A stretch of DNA of 38,548 bases from Algoriphagus sp. (GCA_030833985.1 JAURGC010000003.1:1-38548), one strand, 5' to 3'; numbered from the stretch's first letter, positions 25,386 to 34,371 are shown. A program made the numbers and translations. The notes: generated from the sequence alone by a model not told the origin.

Positions 25386-27026
25386 TTAGATTAAGATACG
25401 CACCGGATCTTCCAACAATCCCTTCAGTGTCTGAAGGAATGCCGACCCTACTGCACCATCTACGACGCGGTGGTCGCAGGAAAGCGTTACTTTCATCACG
25501 TTTCCTACTTTCATTTGACCTTCTTTCACAATGACTGTTTCTTTGATTCCTCCCACTGCCAAAATACATGCATCTGGTGGATTGATGATGGCCGTAAATT
25601 CATCTATTCCAAACATTCCCAAATTAGAGATGGTAAACGTATTGCCTTCCCAATCTTTTGGTTGAAGTTCTTTGTTTTTGGCCTTTTGGCCTAAGGATTT
25701 GGCTTGATTCGAAATCTGACTTAAGGACAATTGATCTGCAAAACGGATCACAGGGACTAAAAGTCCTTCCTCCACTGCTACGGCCATTCCGATATGGATA
25801 TGGTCGTTGTAGCGAATCTTATCTCCCAACCAGCTAGAATTTACTTTAGGATTTTGGCGCAATGCCGCTGCAGATGCTTTGATCACCAAATCATTGAATG
25901 AAATCTTTACAGTACCAAACTCATTCATGCTCTTTCTAGCTTCAATTGCTTTATCCATGTTGATTTCCATGGTCAAATAGAAGTGTGGGGCTGAATATTT
26001 ACTTTCAGCCAATCGCTTGGCAATGGTTTTACGCATTTGAGAAACCTTCTCTTCTCTGAAGCTTTCCTGACCCAATACTGCACTGCTCACTGCTTGGGAA
26101 GAAATCACCGGAGAACTCACAGCTGTCGCTGTAGGCACAAAGGTTTCGATATCCCTTTTGACAATTCGTCCACCTTCCCCAGTTCCGGCTACTTGACGAA
26201 TGTCCACACCTTTCTCTGAAGCTATTTTTTTGGCTAATGGAGATGCTTTAACACGCTCGTTCCCAGATAAACTAGTTACAGGAATTGCAACTGACACTTG
26301 ATCAACCTCAGGAGCAGGATTAGTCGCTGCTATGGGTGAAGCAGGACTGGCTACTTCAACTGGGATTGGAGCCTGTCCCCCACCCTGATGGGCTGCCAAA
26401 AGGCTTTGAAAATCGGCTCCTTTTTCTCCAATCACTGCAATGACTCCATCTACTGGAACACTTCCACCTGCTTCCACACCGATATACAATAGTACTCCAT
26501 CATCGTACGATTCCAATTCCATCGTAGCCTTATCTGTTTCTACTTCTGCTATAATTTCACCAGACTTAACAGACTCACCTACTTTTTTCAACCAAGTAGC
26601 GATTGTGCCTTCTTGCATGGTATCGCTCATTTTTGGCATGGTCACCACGGTAGCAGGTATCGAGGAGGTAGAAACAACGGCAGTTTTTGATTCAGCCACA
26701 ACAGGTGCTGGAGATGTGGGTGGATTTACTTCTTCCGCTTTTGTCACTTCTGCAGGTGTGCCTGAGAGCAAATGTTCGAAAGCTTCTCCTTTGTCTCCGA
26801 TTATTGCGATGATTCCATTGACAGGAACCGAATCTTTTTCTTTAATTCCAACATAAAGCAAGACCCCTTCTTCGTAGGATTCCAACTCCATGGTAGCTTT
26901 GTCAGTTTCAACCTCTGCAAGAATGTCACCAGGCTTTACGGAATCACCTACATTTTTCAACCAGGATGCAATCACACCTTCTTCCATGGTGTCACTCATT
27001 TTTGGCATTCTAATTATTTCGGCCAT
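25386..27026 (-). CDS. Pyruvate dehydrogenase complex dihydrolipoamide acetyltransferase (E2), two lipoyl domains
   Basis: 546 residues: lipoyl domain 1 (about 1-79, lipoyl Lys43 in ETDKATMELES), a Pro/Ala linker, lipoyl domain 2 (about 127-205, Lys166 in the identical ETDKATMELES), a second Ala/Pro-rich linker, a peripheral-subunit-binding domain (about 258-294, VKASPLAKKIASEKGVDIRQ followed by VAGTGEGGRI) and the acyltransferase core. The catalytic motif HRVVDG is at 519-524. It transfers acetyl groups from the E1-charged lipoamide to CoA. E1 and E3 genes are not adjacent. The domain order and the repeated MPKMSDTM start are typical of Bacteroidota PDH E2; a branched-chain 2-oxoacid E2 is less likely. 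Confidence 0.93.
   Translation of the reverse strand: MAEIIRMPKMSDTMEEGVIASWLKNVGDSVKPGDILAEVETDKATMELESYEEGVLLYVGIKEKDSVPVNGIIAIIGDKGEAFEHLLSGTPAEVTKAEEVNPPTSPAPVVAESKTAVVSTSSIPATVVTMPKMSDTMQEGTIATWLKKVGESVKSGEIIAEVETDKATMELESYDDGVLLYIGVEAGGSVPVDGVIAVIGEKGADFQSLLAAHQGGGQAPIPVEVASPASPIAATNPAPEVDQVSVAIPVTSLSGNERVKASPLAKKIASEKGVDIRQVAGTGEGGRIVKRDIETFVPTATAVSSPVISSQAVSSAVLGQESFREEKVSQMRKTIAKRLAESKYSAPHFYLTMEINMDKAIEARKSMNEFGTVKISFNDLVIKASAAALRQNPKVNSSWLGDKIRYNDHIHIGMAVAVEEGLLVPVIRFADQLSLSQISNQAKSLGQKAKNKELQPKDWEGNTFTISNLGMFGIDEFTAIINPPDACILAVGGIKETVIVKEGQMKVGNVMKVTLSCDHRVVDGAVGSAFLQTLKGLLEDPVRILI
26412..26648 (-). repeat. Lipoyl-domain coding repeat, second copy
   Basis: This stretch encodes the second lipoyl domain and aligns with the first copy at 26790-27026 at both DNA and protein level (MPKMSDTMQEG vs MPKMSDTMEEG; EVETDKATMELES in both). 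It is an in-frame internal duplication within the E2 gene. Confidence 0.8.
26790..27026 (-). repeat. Lipoyl-domain coding repeat, first copy
   Basis: First of the two lipoyl modules of the E2 gene; see 26412-26648 for the partner. The two copies share long identical stretches around the lipoylation site but differ at many third positions, so the duplication is not recent. Confidence 0.8.
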
Positions 27027-27085
27027 GTTCTGTCTATGCTTGTAGTTTTTAAGTGTCCAAAAATAGTTCTTAAAAACGCTTTATT

Positions 27086-27093
27086 CAAATTTA
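27086..27093 (-). promoter_or_regulatory. Possible -7 element for the E2 gene
   Basis: The complement reads TAAATTTG, a full TAnnTTTG match about 60 nt upstream of the E2 ATG. The nearest TTG (complement of 27108-27110) is only 14 nt away, shorter than usual, so the call is tentative. Confidence 0.4.
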
Positions 27094-27133
27094 TATCTTG
27101 TATTTTCCAATCAGTTTTTGACCTTTTCCGAGC

Positions 27134-28093
27134 ATGCCATTACTTCCTTCGCCTAAGTTTAAAAGACCTAACTTCCTGTTTAATGGCCACTTAGAAACCA
27201 TATTTCCTGCCCTTTTTAGAAAAGTAACCCTTTTACCAACCTATCGAGAGAAGGTGGAAACCCCAGATGGAGATTTTTTAGAATTGGATTGGCACCGAAT
27301 TGGAAGTACAAGATTAGTGGTAATTAGCCATGGATTAGAAGGGAGTAGTAATCGATCCTACATGCTAGGCATGGCAAAAGCAATGCTAGCGCAAGGAATG
27401 GATGTATTGGCATGGAATTATAGAGGCTGTGGAAATGAGCTAAATCGAAAAGCAATTTTTTACCATAGCGGTGCAACCTATGATTTAGACACTATCATCA
27501 ACCATGCTGCCCCTGAATTTGAAGAGATTTACCTGATTGGATTTAGTTTGGGGGGTAACCTTACCCTAAAATACCTCGGAGAAAAACGAGAAAGAAATCC
27601 AAAAATCAAAAAAGCAATCGCAATTTCTGTTCCACTTGATCTTGGAAATTCTTGTGATCAAATTTCAAAAACTGCATTTGGTCTATATACACGTCGATTT
27701 TTGAAAAGCCTCCAGAAAAAAATTGAAAAAAAATCATTTCATTTTCCCACCGAATTCTCAATAGATAAATTTTCTTCCATCCAAACCCTTCGGGATTTTG
27801 ACAATACCTTTACGGGTCCCTTACATGGTTTTTGTGATGCGGAGGAATATTACCAAACAAATTCTTCCTTGCAGTTTTTACCCTACATCACCCTTCCAAC
27901 ACTTGTAATTAATTCCAAGAATGATCCTTTCCTCAGTAACTCTTGCTTCCCCGAAGCCTTAGCAAAAAAATTAAACCACGTGTATTTTGAGTTCCCCAAG
28001 CATGGCGGACATGTTGGTTTTAAAGTGAAAGGACGGAGAAAAACCTATTACTCCGAATCGCGAGCTGTTGAATTTATTTGCAAGGATCGCTAA
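27134..28093 (+). CDS. YheT-family alpha/beta hydrolase
   Basis: 319 residues. The N-terminus PKFKRPNFLFNGHLETIFPA is the hallmark of the YheT/ABHD1-3 group. The oxyanion region is SHGLEGSS (65-72), the nucleophile elbow GFSLGG has Ser138, an acid lies in NSKNDPFLS, and the histidine is in PKHGGHVGF, so the triad is complete. The group is assigned as esterase/lipase-like; the natural substrate is unknown. It is cytoplasmic, with no signal peptide. It diverges from the E2 gene across 107 nt, and 30 nt separates it from the next gene on the same strand, so they may be co-transcribed. Confidence 0.9.
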   Translation: MPLLPSPKFKRPNFLFNGHLETIFPALFRKVTLLPTYREKVETPDGDFLELDWHRIGSTRLVVISHGLEGSSNRSYMLGMAKAMLAQGMDVLAWNYRGCGNELNRKAIFYHSGATYDLDTIINHAAPEFEEIYLIGFSLGGNLTLKYLGEKRERNPKIKKAIAISVPLDLGNSCDQISKTAFGLYTRRFLKSLQKKIEKKSFHFPTEFSIDKFSSIQTLRDFDNTFTGPLHGFCDAEEYYQTNSSLQFLPYITLPTLVINSKNDPFLSNSCFPEALAKKLNHVYFEFPKHGGHVGFKVKGRRKTYYSESRAVEFICKDR

Positions 28094-28123
28094 CTTCCAA
28101 AAAATTTAGCCGAACTTAAGTCT

Positions 28124-28822
28124 ATGTGTGGAAGATATTCCCTTGCCAAAAGTAAAATCGAACTAGAAGAACGCTTCCAGGCGGAGATGCTGGCGGACTT
28201 TACCCCGAGATACAACATTGCCCCCACTCAACTAGTACCTGTAATCACCTCTGCAAGTCCCAAGGGATTTTCCTTTTTTTATTGGGGCATTACCCCAGAT
28301 TTTGGGCAAAATAAGCCCGTCTCGGCCAAACTAATCAATGCACGAGCTGAAACTGTACATGAAAAGGCTTCCTTTAAAAATTCATTTCAATCTAGAAGGT
28401 GTATCGTTCCCGCTGATGGATTCTACGAATGGAAGAAAGTAGGAAAGAAAACTAAAATTCCACATCGGTTTACCCACAGAGAAGAGCAAACATTTTCTTT
28501 TGCAGGTATTTGGGAGGAATATGAAACGGTTACAGGAGAGTCACACCACACCTTTTTAATACTTACTACCAGTCCAAACGAATTGGTAGCAGAAGTTCAC
28601 GATAGAATGCCAGTTATTCTAAATCCAGACCAAGAAAAAAAATGGTTGGATAGCTACAGCTCTCTGGAAGATTTAATTTCAATCTTAAACCCCTATTCAG
28701 CTGAACATATGCTCAGCTATCCTGTTTCTCCATTAGTAAATTCGGTTCAAAACGACTCCCAAAACCTACTTCGGAAAACATCTCCTATGGATCAATTTGG
28801 AAATTATACCCTTTTTGGATAA
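28124..28822 (+). CDS. SOS response-associated peptidase (SRAP/HMCES/YedK family)
   Basis: 232 residues. The catalytic Cys2 follows the initiator Met (MCGRYSLA), and the active-site set is visible: PRYNIAPTQ (28-36), NARAET (72-77), Glu102 in ADGFYEWKK, and His159 in HDRMPVIL, matching YedK Cys2/Asn75/Glu105/His160. These proteins form a stable thiazolidine crosslink through Cys2 to abasic sites in single-stranded DNA, shielding them during replication. No SOS box or other DNA-repair gene was recognised nearby. Probably co-transcribed with the YheT gene. Confidence 0.95.
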   Translation: MCGRYSLAKSKIELEERFQAEMLADFTPRYNIAPTQLVPVITSASPKGFSFFYWGITPDFGQNKPVSAKLINARAETVHEKASFKNSFQSRRCIVPADGFYEWKKVGKKTKIPHRFTHREEQTFSFAGIWEEYETVTGESHHTFLILTTSPNELVAEVHDRMPVILNPDQEKKWLDSYSSLEDLISILNPYSAEHMLSYPVSPLVNSVQNDSQNLLRKTSPMDQFGNYTLFG

Positions 28823-28908
28823 CCATACCAAACCCTTCCAATTCGTTTTTTCCTAATAGTGCGGTTGTTTAGTAATAAAAATTTAACCCTCCCATTTAAC
28901 TTAAAATC

Positions 28909-29907
28909 ATGTATACCTCACGGATTTTAGCGGCAGGCCATTATGTACCTGAACGAATCGTAACAAATGAAGAACTTTCCCAGATGATGAACACCTCCAA
29001 CGAGTGGATCGTCGAGCGTACGGGAATTCAAGAAAGACGATGGTATACTCCTGGAGTGGATACCGTAACCAACATGGCTGCTAAAGCGAGTAAGATGGCT
29101 ATGGAGCGCGCTAAAGTGCAGCAAGATGACATTGATTTCATCCTTTTTGCAACTATTACTCCCGATTATTTTCTACCTGGAAATGGAGTACTACTTCAAC
29201 GAGAGATGGGCTTCAAGACCATCGGTGCCTTAGATATTCGAAATGCTTGTTCTGGGTTTATTTATGCCCTCTCTGTAGCAGATCAGTTTATCAAAACAGG
29301 CATGTATCAAAAAATATTAGTAGTCGGCGCGGAAATTCAATCTTCGGCATTGGATAAAAGTGACGAAGGTAGATCAAGTGCGGTGATTTTTGCAGACGGT
29401 GCTGGTGCCGTAGTGGTGGGAAGAGCGGAAGCGGGACAGGCTGGGATACTCAGCACCCACCTGCATTCGGAGGGGTCCCATGCCGAAGAACTTTATTGCA
29501 TAGCTCCAAGCTCAAGTGGGAAAGAAAGAGTTTCCAAAGAGTTGATTGAACGTGGAGACTTTTTTTTGAAGATGAATGGAAATGCAGTTTTTAGGCATGC
29601 CGTGGTTCGCTTTATGGAAGTGATCCAAGAAGCTTTGGCTTTCAATAAACTTAAAACGGAAGACATTGATCTTCTTGTACCCCACCAGGCAAATTTACGC
29701 ATCTCCCAATACATTCAACAAAAATTAGATTTGCCTGACCAGAAGGTATTCAATAACATCATGCAACTTGGTAATACTACTGCAGGAACGATCCCTATTG
29801 CATTATCACAAGCTTGGGAACAGGGTCGGCTGCAGGAAAATGACCTGATTTGCCTAGCTGCTTTTGGCTCAGGTTTTGCTTGGGCTTCAGCCATGCTTCG
29901 TTGGTAG
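28909..29907 (+). CDS. fabH: 3-oxoacyl-ACP synthase III (FabH/KASIII)
   Basis: 332 residues of the KASIII fold. The triad is Cys114 (RNACSGF), His259 (VPHQANLRI) and Asn289 (LGNTTAGT). FabH condenses an acyl-CoA primer with malonyl-ACP to start fatty-acid elongation. No plsX, fabD or acpP is adjacent, so this may be a second, specialised KASIII rather than the main initiator; many Bacteroidota carry several. It is followed after 4 nt by an uncharacterised gene that is likely co-transcribed. Confidence 0.92.
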   Translation: MYTSRILAAGHYVPERIVTNEELSQMMNTSNEWIVERTGIQERRWYTPGVDTVTNMAAKASKMAMERAKVQQDDIDFILFATITPDYFLPGNGVLLQREMGFKTIGALDIRNACSGFIYALSVADQFIKTGMYQKILVVGAEIQSSALDKSDEGRSSAVIFADGAGAVVVGRAEAGQAGILSTHLHSEGSHAEELYCIAPSSSGKERVSKELIERGDFFLKMNGNAVFRHAVVRFMEVIQEALAFNKLKTEDIDLLVPHQANLRISQYIQQKLDLPDQKVFNNIMQLGNTTAGTIPIALSQAWEQGRLQENDLICLAAFGSGFAWASAMLRW

Positions 29908-29911
29908 GTCT

Positions 29912-30448
29912 ATGGAAAACCATCTAGACTTAGCTCTTTGGTTAGACAATTCGATTGTAATCAGGCAAAACAAATTGAAAGCTGATTTTCTTGATCTTTT
30001 TGAGCAAGTAGGTAACACCTTTTCTAATAAAAAATTAACTTCTTTTTTCGCGAATTCAAAGGGTAAAAAAATCTCAAAAGGAAATCAGCTGCATGGTTTC
30101 CCCTACCTTGTTTTGGACTTTGTACGTGATTTTAATTTGGATTCGGGGTGCAATATCCGGTTGGTAAGTTGGTTTGGACATGGATTATTTTGTTGTGTGT
30201 ATTTTGGCAAAAATGTAAGTCATGCCTCTGATCTATTCCTAGAAAGTGGATTTCAGTTGGGTAGAGAAGACAAACCCTGGGACCTGAAGTTGCAATTGGA
30301 AGTATTGGAAGCAAATAGGTCAATACCTAAAGTAGATTCCAAATCCAAACTCTGGATCAAGCAGATACAGCTACCGATAACCAAAAAGCAATGCCTTCAA
30401 ATTTTGAAAGAGGAAGTGGATTATATTCTGAAGGTTAAAATAAACTAG
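29912..30448 (+). CDS. Uncharacterised protein downstream of fabH
   Basis: 178 residues from the ATG at 29912; the frame is open back into fabH, but the ATG 4 nt after the fabH stop is the natural start. I do not recognise a named domain. The central block KISKGNQLHGFPYLVLDFVR, then NIRLVSWFGHGLFCCVYFG, resembles from memory a Bacteroidota hypothetical family with a G-x-PY-xx-LD block followed by an IR-x(3)-WWG block; this is weak evidence. No signal peptide or clear transmembrane helix is present. Spacing predicts co-transcription with fabH. Function unknown. Confidence 0.7.
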   Translation: MENHLDLALWLDNSIVIRQNKLKADFLDLFEQVGNTFSNKKLTSFFANSKGKKISKGNQLHGFPYLVLDFVRDFNLDSGCNIRLVSWFGHGLFCCVYFGKNVSHASDLFLESGFQLGREDKPWDLKLQLEVLEANRSIPKVDSKSKLWIKQIQLPITKKQCLQILKEEVDYILKVKIN

Positions 30449-30449
30449 T

Positions 30450-30480
30450 AAAGTAAATTCTAAGGATTTAGTTTACTTTT
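30450..30480 (+). terminator. Probable terminator after the fabH unit
   Basis: AAAGTAAA (30450-30457) pairs with TTTACTTT (30472-30479), and CTAA/TTAG pair inside with a 2-nt bulge. The following T-run is short (TTTT, then AAAC), so strength is uncertain. Confidence 0.55.
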
Positions 30481-30573
30481 AAACAGGAATTGATTTTCTA
30501 CGTAGGTATAGGAAAATATTCCAATTGAGCGTACCCAAACAAACGCCAACCTATTTTAAGAACCCGATCTGCC

Positions 30574-32139
30574 ATGAAAAAAGCGTTGATTTTACTGGTA
30601 TCCCTCCTTCATTTTTCATTAGTAGCACAAACTTCAAAAATCGCAGTGGTGTACAGCAGTGATTCATTGATTGTTGGGAGTGGCTTGGTTGAAAATCAGG
30701 TTCAAATAGGGCTTTGGAAATTTTATACCACAAAAACGAACATACTCCTTACAGAGGGGACGTTCAAAAATGGATTACGAGATGGGCAATGGAGCAGCTT
30801 TTACTCAAATGGCAAGCGAAAAGAACTTGCAGCATACCGTGAAGGAAAACTTTTTGGGCCAGCCCGTTATTTTGACACCAATGGATTTCTAATTAAAGAA
30901 ATGATTTTTCAGGATAGCGTTAGGGTGGGCAGGTACACAGAATACTATGGAAATGAGTTAAATGATCCCTATCAAGACCCAAGTCAAATCAAAGTTGAAG
31001 GGAATTATTTAGAAGGAAAAAAGGAAGGACAATGGCTATCCTATTTTCCAAGTGGGGAACTTGCTATACGCGAATTTTTTGTTGCAGGTTTAAGACAAGG
31101 TCCCTACTTTGAATTTGACTTGGAGGGAAATGTACTAGTAGAGGCCACAGCAATGAAAGGCCAATTTGACGGCCCATTTAAGACATTTTCTTATTCCAAT
31201 CTCATTCTTCAATCTGGCACTTATAAAAATGGTGCCAAGATAGGACCCTGGAAATCTTACTTTCCTGGAACAAAAATTGAAGAATCAGAGGAGTATTACG
31301 ACGAAAATGGCAATCGAATAGGCGAATGGATTTATTACTATGAAACAGGTCGAATCGCAAGAAAAGAACGCTACGAAAACAATGTAGCCGTAGGATTATG
31401 GGAGGAATACTTCCCAAATAAAAGCCTTTCCAAACAAAAAACTTATATTTTGGGTGTGCCTGAAGGAGCCTACATCGAATTCCATAGTTCAGGACGTACC
31501 TCTGTTCAAGGAAATTACGAAGGGGGCGCAAAAGTGGGGGTTTGGAAAAACTATTATCCCGATGGGCAACTTTATTCCATTGGAGAGTATAAAAATGACC
31601 TGAAAACCGGGTTATGGAAATATTTTAACAAAATTGGCATCTTAGTAGCAGAAGGAGAATACGTGTTGGGAATGGAAAATGGGCAATGGGTCTATTATTA
31701 CGATGGCGGTCAATTAAAGTCTATAGGATCCTACAATCTGGGTTTCGAAAATGGAATATGGGGGCTTTTTTATGACAACAAACAATTGACACAAGAAGAA
31801 TTTTGGGACAATGGTAAACTTTTGAATGTAGGAGACTATGCAACCTACGAGGGGAAGGAAACAAGAGAAAAAGGAAGTTTAAAAGATGGGAATGGGACAA
31901 GAATTACCTACTACGTCACTGGGCAAAAAGAGTCTGAGGGGAATTACCTTTCAGGCAAACCGTCAGGATTATGGAAATACTACCACGAGTCAGGACGGAT
32001 CGCCTCAGAAGGAATAATGAATGATGGCAAAAAGGAAGGGCCTTGGAAATTTTTCAATTCAGCAGGAAGACTAGAAGATCTACTCCAGTTCAAAGAGGAT
32101 GAAATCCAATACCCCACCGAAAGAGATCGCAATCCATAA
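30574..32139 (+). CDS. Exported MORN/YwqK-repeat protein
   Basis: 521 residues with a signal peptide (MKKALILLVSLLHFSLVAQ). The whole mature protein is a tandem array of about 15 units of roughly 23 residues with the pattern G-x-W-x-x-YY-x-x-G-x-L-x-x-x-G-x-Y-x-x-G, e.g. EGQWLSYFPSGELAIREFF, VGVWKNYYPDGQLYSIGEY and SGLWKYYHESGRIASEG. Databases label such repeats YwqK family antitoxin or MORN variant; no toxin partner is here, so that label should not be taken as function. The repeat sheet is probably a binding scaffold in the periplasm or on the surface. Confidence 0.85.
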   Translation: MKKALILLVSLLHFSLVAQTSKIAVVYSSDSLIVGSGLVENQVQIGLWKFYTTKTNILLTEGTFKNGLRDGQWSSFYSNGKRKELAAYREGKLFGPARYFDTNGFLIKEMIFQDSVRVGRYTEYYGNELNDPYQDPSQIKVEGNYLEGKKEGQWLSYFPSGELAIREFFVAGLRQGPYFEFDLEGNVLVEATAMKGQFDGPFKTFSYSNLILQSGTYKNGAKIGPWKSYFPGTKIEESEEYYDENGNRIGEWIYYYETGRIARKERYENNVAVGLWEEYFPNKSLSKQKTYILGVPEGAYIEFHSSGRTSVQGNYEGGAKVGVWKNYYPDGQLYSIGEYKNDLKTGLWKYFNKIGILVAEGEYVLGMENGQWVYYYDGGQLKSIGSYNLGFENGIWGLFYDNKQLTQEEFWDNGKLLNVGDYATYEGKETREKGSLKDGNGTRITYYVTGQKESEGNYLSGKPSGLWKYYHESGRIASEGIMNDGKKEGPWKFFNSAGRLEDLLQFKEDEIQYPTERDRNP

Positions 32140-32180
32140 ACAATCCAATCTAATCGCGGTTAGAATGAAAACCGAAACTC

Positions 32181-32351
32181 ATGTTTGGATTATTTAAGAA
32201 GAAAAGCGAAAAAGAAAAACTTCAGGAAACCTACGCGAAAATGATGGCAGATGCGCACAAACTTTCACATAGCAATCGCACTGCAGCAGACAAGTTGATG
32301 GCTGAAGCAGAAGAGGTAGCTAAGAAAATTGACAGCTTGAATCAAGGGTAG
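32181..32351 (+). CDS. Lacal_2735 family small protein
   Basis: 56 residues (starts MFGLFKKKSEKEKLQETYAK, ends DSLNQG). It matches the pattern of the Lacal_2735 family of Bacteroidota: an MFGLFKKK start, a charged helix, an HKLSHSNRTAADKLMAEAEE core, and a short tail. It is predicted to be a soluble helical hairpin; function unknown. It lies 41 nt after the YwqK-repeat gene on the same strand and ends 6 nt before the convergent cupin gene. Confidence 0.85.
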   Translation: MFGLFKKKSEKEKLQETYAKMMADAHKLSHSNRTAADKLMAEAEEVAKKIDSLNQG

Positions 32352-32357
32352 TTTTAC

Positions 32358-32879
32358 TCATTTTCGGGAATAATCGTCCTGCAAGCGGACAATATCGTCT
32401 TCATCGGAGGGATGATTTTCATCAGAATGCATCCAAATTTCCGCAACAATCCCCCAGTCATTTGTACCAATCAATCGATGACGCTCTCCTTGCTGTAGAG
32501 AAACCACTTCACCCACTTCCATAGGTAGTAGCGGTCCTTGGTTATCGTCCATACTTCTACTAATTCCGGCACCTCCTGCTACTAAAGTCCATAACTCTGC
32601 CCGACGGTAGTGGTACTGCCACGAAAGCCGTGCCCCGGGAGCCACCAACAAAAATTTGGGACTCAACTTCTGAGTAAATTGGGCTTCAGGAAGGGATACC
32701 TCAGTGAAAAATGTATCTTTAAATTGTCGAATTTGGCTTTCATCCAGTACAAAAAACCCGCCCCATGGACGCTCAAAATCTTTGTTTGAAATAGAAAACC
32801 CTGATTCGGTTAAATAGCGTTCAACGAGTTCAGCAAGTTGAGATTTATCCAAATTAGGCGAAAAAATAAGTGACTTCAT
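32358..32879 (-). CDS. Cupin protein of the mannose-6-phosphate isomerase type II / phosphoheptose isomerase-like group
   Basis: 173 residues. ERPWGGFFVLDE near the N-terminus and the cupin motif APGARLSWQYHYRRAELWTL with LQQGERHRLIGTND downstream match the single-cupin sugar-phosphate isomerase-like family annotated in Bacteroidota as phosphoheptose or mannose-6-phosphate isomerase. The metal ligands would be His in QYH, Glu in AELW and His in GERHRL. Cytoplasmic; the real substrate is unproven. It has a good promoter at 32901-32928 and converges on the Lacal_2735 gene with a 6-nt gap. Confidence 0.82.
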   Translation of the reverse strand: MKSLIFSPNLDKSQLAELVERYLTESGFSISNKDFERPWGGFFVLDESQIRQFKDTFFTEVSLPEAQFTQKLSPKFLLVAPGARLSWQYHYRRAELWTLVAGGAGISRSMDDNQGPLLPMEVGEVVSLQQGERHRLIGTNDWGIVAEIWMHSDENHPSDEDDIVRLQDDYSRK

Positions 32880-32900
32880 GGACTAGAATTTAAAAGAAAC

Positions 32901-32928
32901 CAAAGTTAATCAATTTTCTAATTTTCAA
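32901..32928 (-). promoter_or_regulatory. Promoter of the cupin gene
   Basis: On the - strand TTG (complement of 32926-32928) is followed after 17 nt by TAACTTTG (complement of 32901-32908), a full -7 match. The ATG lies about 21 nt further on. Confidence 0.6.
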
Positions 32929-33101
32929 CTTGGTGGAAATCAATTTTGATCTCAGGCAATCGCAAGATCCCAAAAGTGGTATGCAACTCAACTTCATCAT
33001 TTTCTTAAATTAATAGCCTATAGCTTCTTTGATTTTTTTTAAAAAGTATTTTTCAAGCCGTTAACTTTTCACGTATTTGCGTTTACAATTTCCTTACATA
33101 A
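32929..33101. other. Intergenic region upstream of the ROK gene
   Basis: No coding frame is convincing. A near match to the -7 element (TAACTTTT, 33062-33069) lies 32 nt before the ROK ATG, without a -33 TTG at the right distance. No obvious operator palindrome was found. Confidence 0.35.
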
Positions 33102-34349
33102 ATGCATCTAATTAATCCCCAAAAGGCACTTTCCAAAATTGAAGGCGTAGTAGAGGCAAAAAACTACCTGCTAAAACTCCGACTAATTAAAAACCTCTAC
33201 CAGAAAGATGCTTCCACTGCAAATGAAATCTGTGGAAGCATGGGGATTTCACTTCCGACCGTCAATACTCTCCTTTTGGATTTAATCCGCTCAGGGGAAG
33301 TTATCAAACAAGGTCGTGCAGCCTCTCAGGGAGGAAGAAAGCCTGACCTGTACCGATTAGCTCCTGATGCCTTTTACGTGGTAGCTGTTGATTTAAGTAA
33401 GTATGCAGTTAATCTGGCTTTGTACAATTGTCAACACCAACAAGTAACCCAAAAGGCTGTCCACAAAATCGTCCTGAACAACGAAGAAGAAAGCTTTGAG
33501 GAATTATGTCAATACTTAGAAACTTACATTTCTGAATCAGGTATCCCAAATCAAAAAATAATTGCTATCGGAATTTCGATGCCTGGTTTGATCGATTCCA
33601 AGGCGGGTATCAACCATACTTATCTCAATTTTGACGACAAAAGTTTACAAGCTCACCTAGAAACTAGATTTCCACAGACTATTTTTCTTGAAAATGACGC
33701 TCGAGCAATGACCCTAGCAGAATTCAAATTTGGAGCTGCAAAATCAGCTCAAAACGTATTGGGAATTTTTGTGGGTTGGGGGATTGGATTAGGAATCGTC
33801 ATCGATGGAAAATTATACCAAGGTAGCTCAGGCTTTGCTGGAGAATTTGCCCACTCACCCCTTTTTGAATCCCAGGAGATCAATTGTACCTGTGGTAAAA
33901 AAGGTTGCTTGGAAGCTATTGCCTCAGGTGCATCCATTGTACGTATGGCAGAACAAGCACTCCAGCTGGATAAGGATAGTATTCTAGCGCGAATGGTCAA
34001 AGCAAACAAAGGGCCACTTCATCCAAGCATGGTAGTCAATGCAGCCAGGGATGGAGATCAGCGAGCCATTACAATTTTATCAGATGTGGGTCTAAATCTT
34101 GGGAGAGGCATTTCCATGCTTATCCAGTTACTCAATCCAGAACTTATCATTTTGGGTGGTGCAGTAGCCGAGGCAAATCAATACATTTTGACTCCTATTC
34201 AGCAAGCGCTTAATGTTTACAGTATGGCCAAATCACGAGAAAAAACACAAATTGCTCTTTACCAACTCGGAAATGAGGTAGGATTGGTCGGAGCCATAGC
34301 GGTAGTGAATGACAATCTATTTGAAGAAGTCCTTTCAAAGCCAAGTTAA
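33102..34349 (+). CDS. ROK-family transcriptional regulator (NagC/XylR type)
   Basis: 415 residues. An N-terminal winged helix-turn-helix (about 25-85, NEICGSMGISLPTVNTLLLD with wing ASQGGRKPDLYRLAP) precedes a sugar-kinase-fold ROK domain: ENDARAMTLAEFKFG, GWGIGLGIVIDGKLYQGSSG and the zinc motif CTCGKKGCLEA (Cys-x-Cys-x4-Cys) with the upstream GEFAH. ROK regulators respond to sugars or sugar phosphates. No dedicated sugar operon follows directly, so the target is not evident; the exported oxidoreductase/DUF1080 genes about 1.4 kb away are a candidate only. Confidence 0.92.
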   Translation: MHLINPQKALSKIEGVVEAKNYLLKLRLIKNLYQKDASTANEICGSMGISLPTVNTLLLDLIRSGEVIKQGRAASQGGRKPDLYRLAPDAFYVVAVDLSKYAVNLALYNCQHQQVTQKAVHKIVLNNEEESFEELCQYLETYISESGIPNQKIIAIGISMPGLIDSKAGINHTYLNFDDKSLQAHLETRFPQTIFLENDARAMTLAEFKFGAAKSAQNVLGIFVGWGIGLGIVIDGKLYQGSSGFAGEFAHSPLFESQEINCTCGKKGCLEAIASGASIVRMAEQALQLDKDSILARMVKANKGPLHPSMVVNAARDGDQRAITILSDVGLNLGRGISMLIQLLNPELIILGGAVAEANQYILTPIQQALNVYSMAKSREKTQIALYQLGNEVGLVGAIAVVNDNLFEEVLSKPS

Positions 34350-34371
34350 AATCAACTTTTTTCACAGGTCA

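Noticed and set aside
25327-25569. An 80-codon frame overlapping the 3' end of the E2 gene
   Set aside because: It lies in another frame of the E2 gene, crosses its terminator, and has no recognisable features.
30574-32139. YwqK repeats as a toxin-antitoxin system
   Set aside because: The protein is exported and has no adjacent toxin; the antitoxin label comes from domain naming only.
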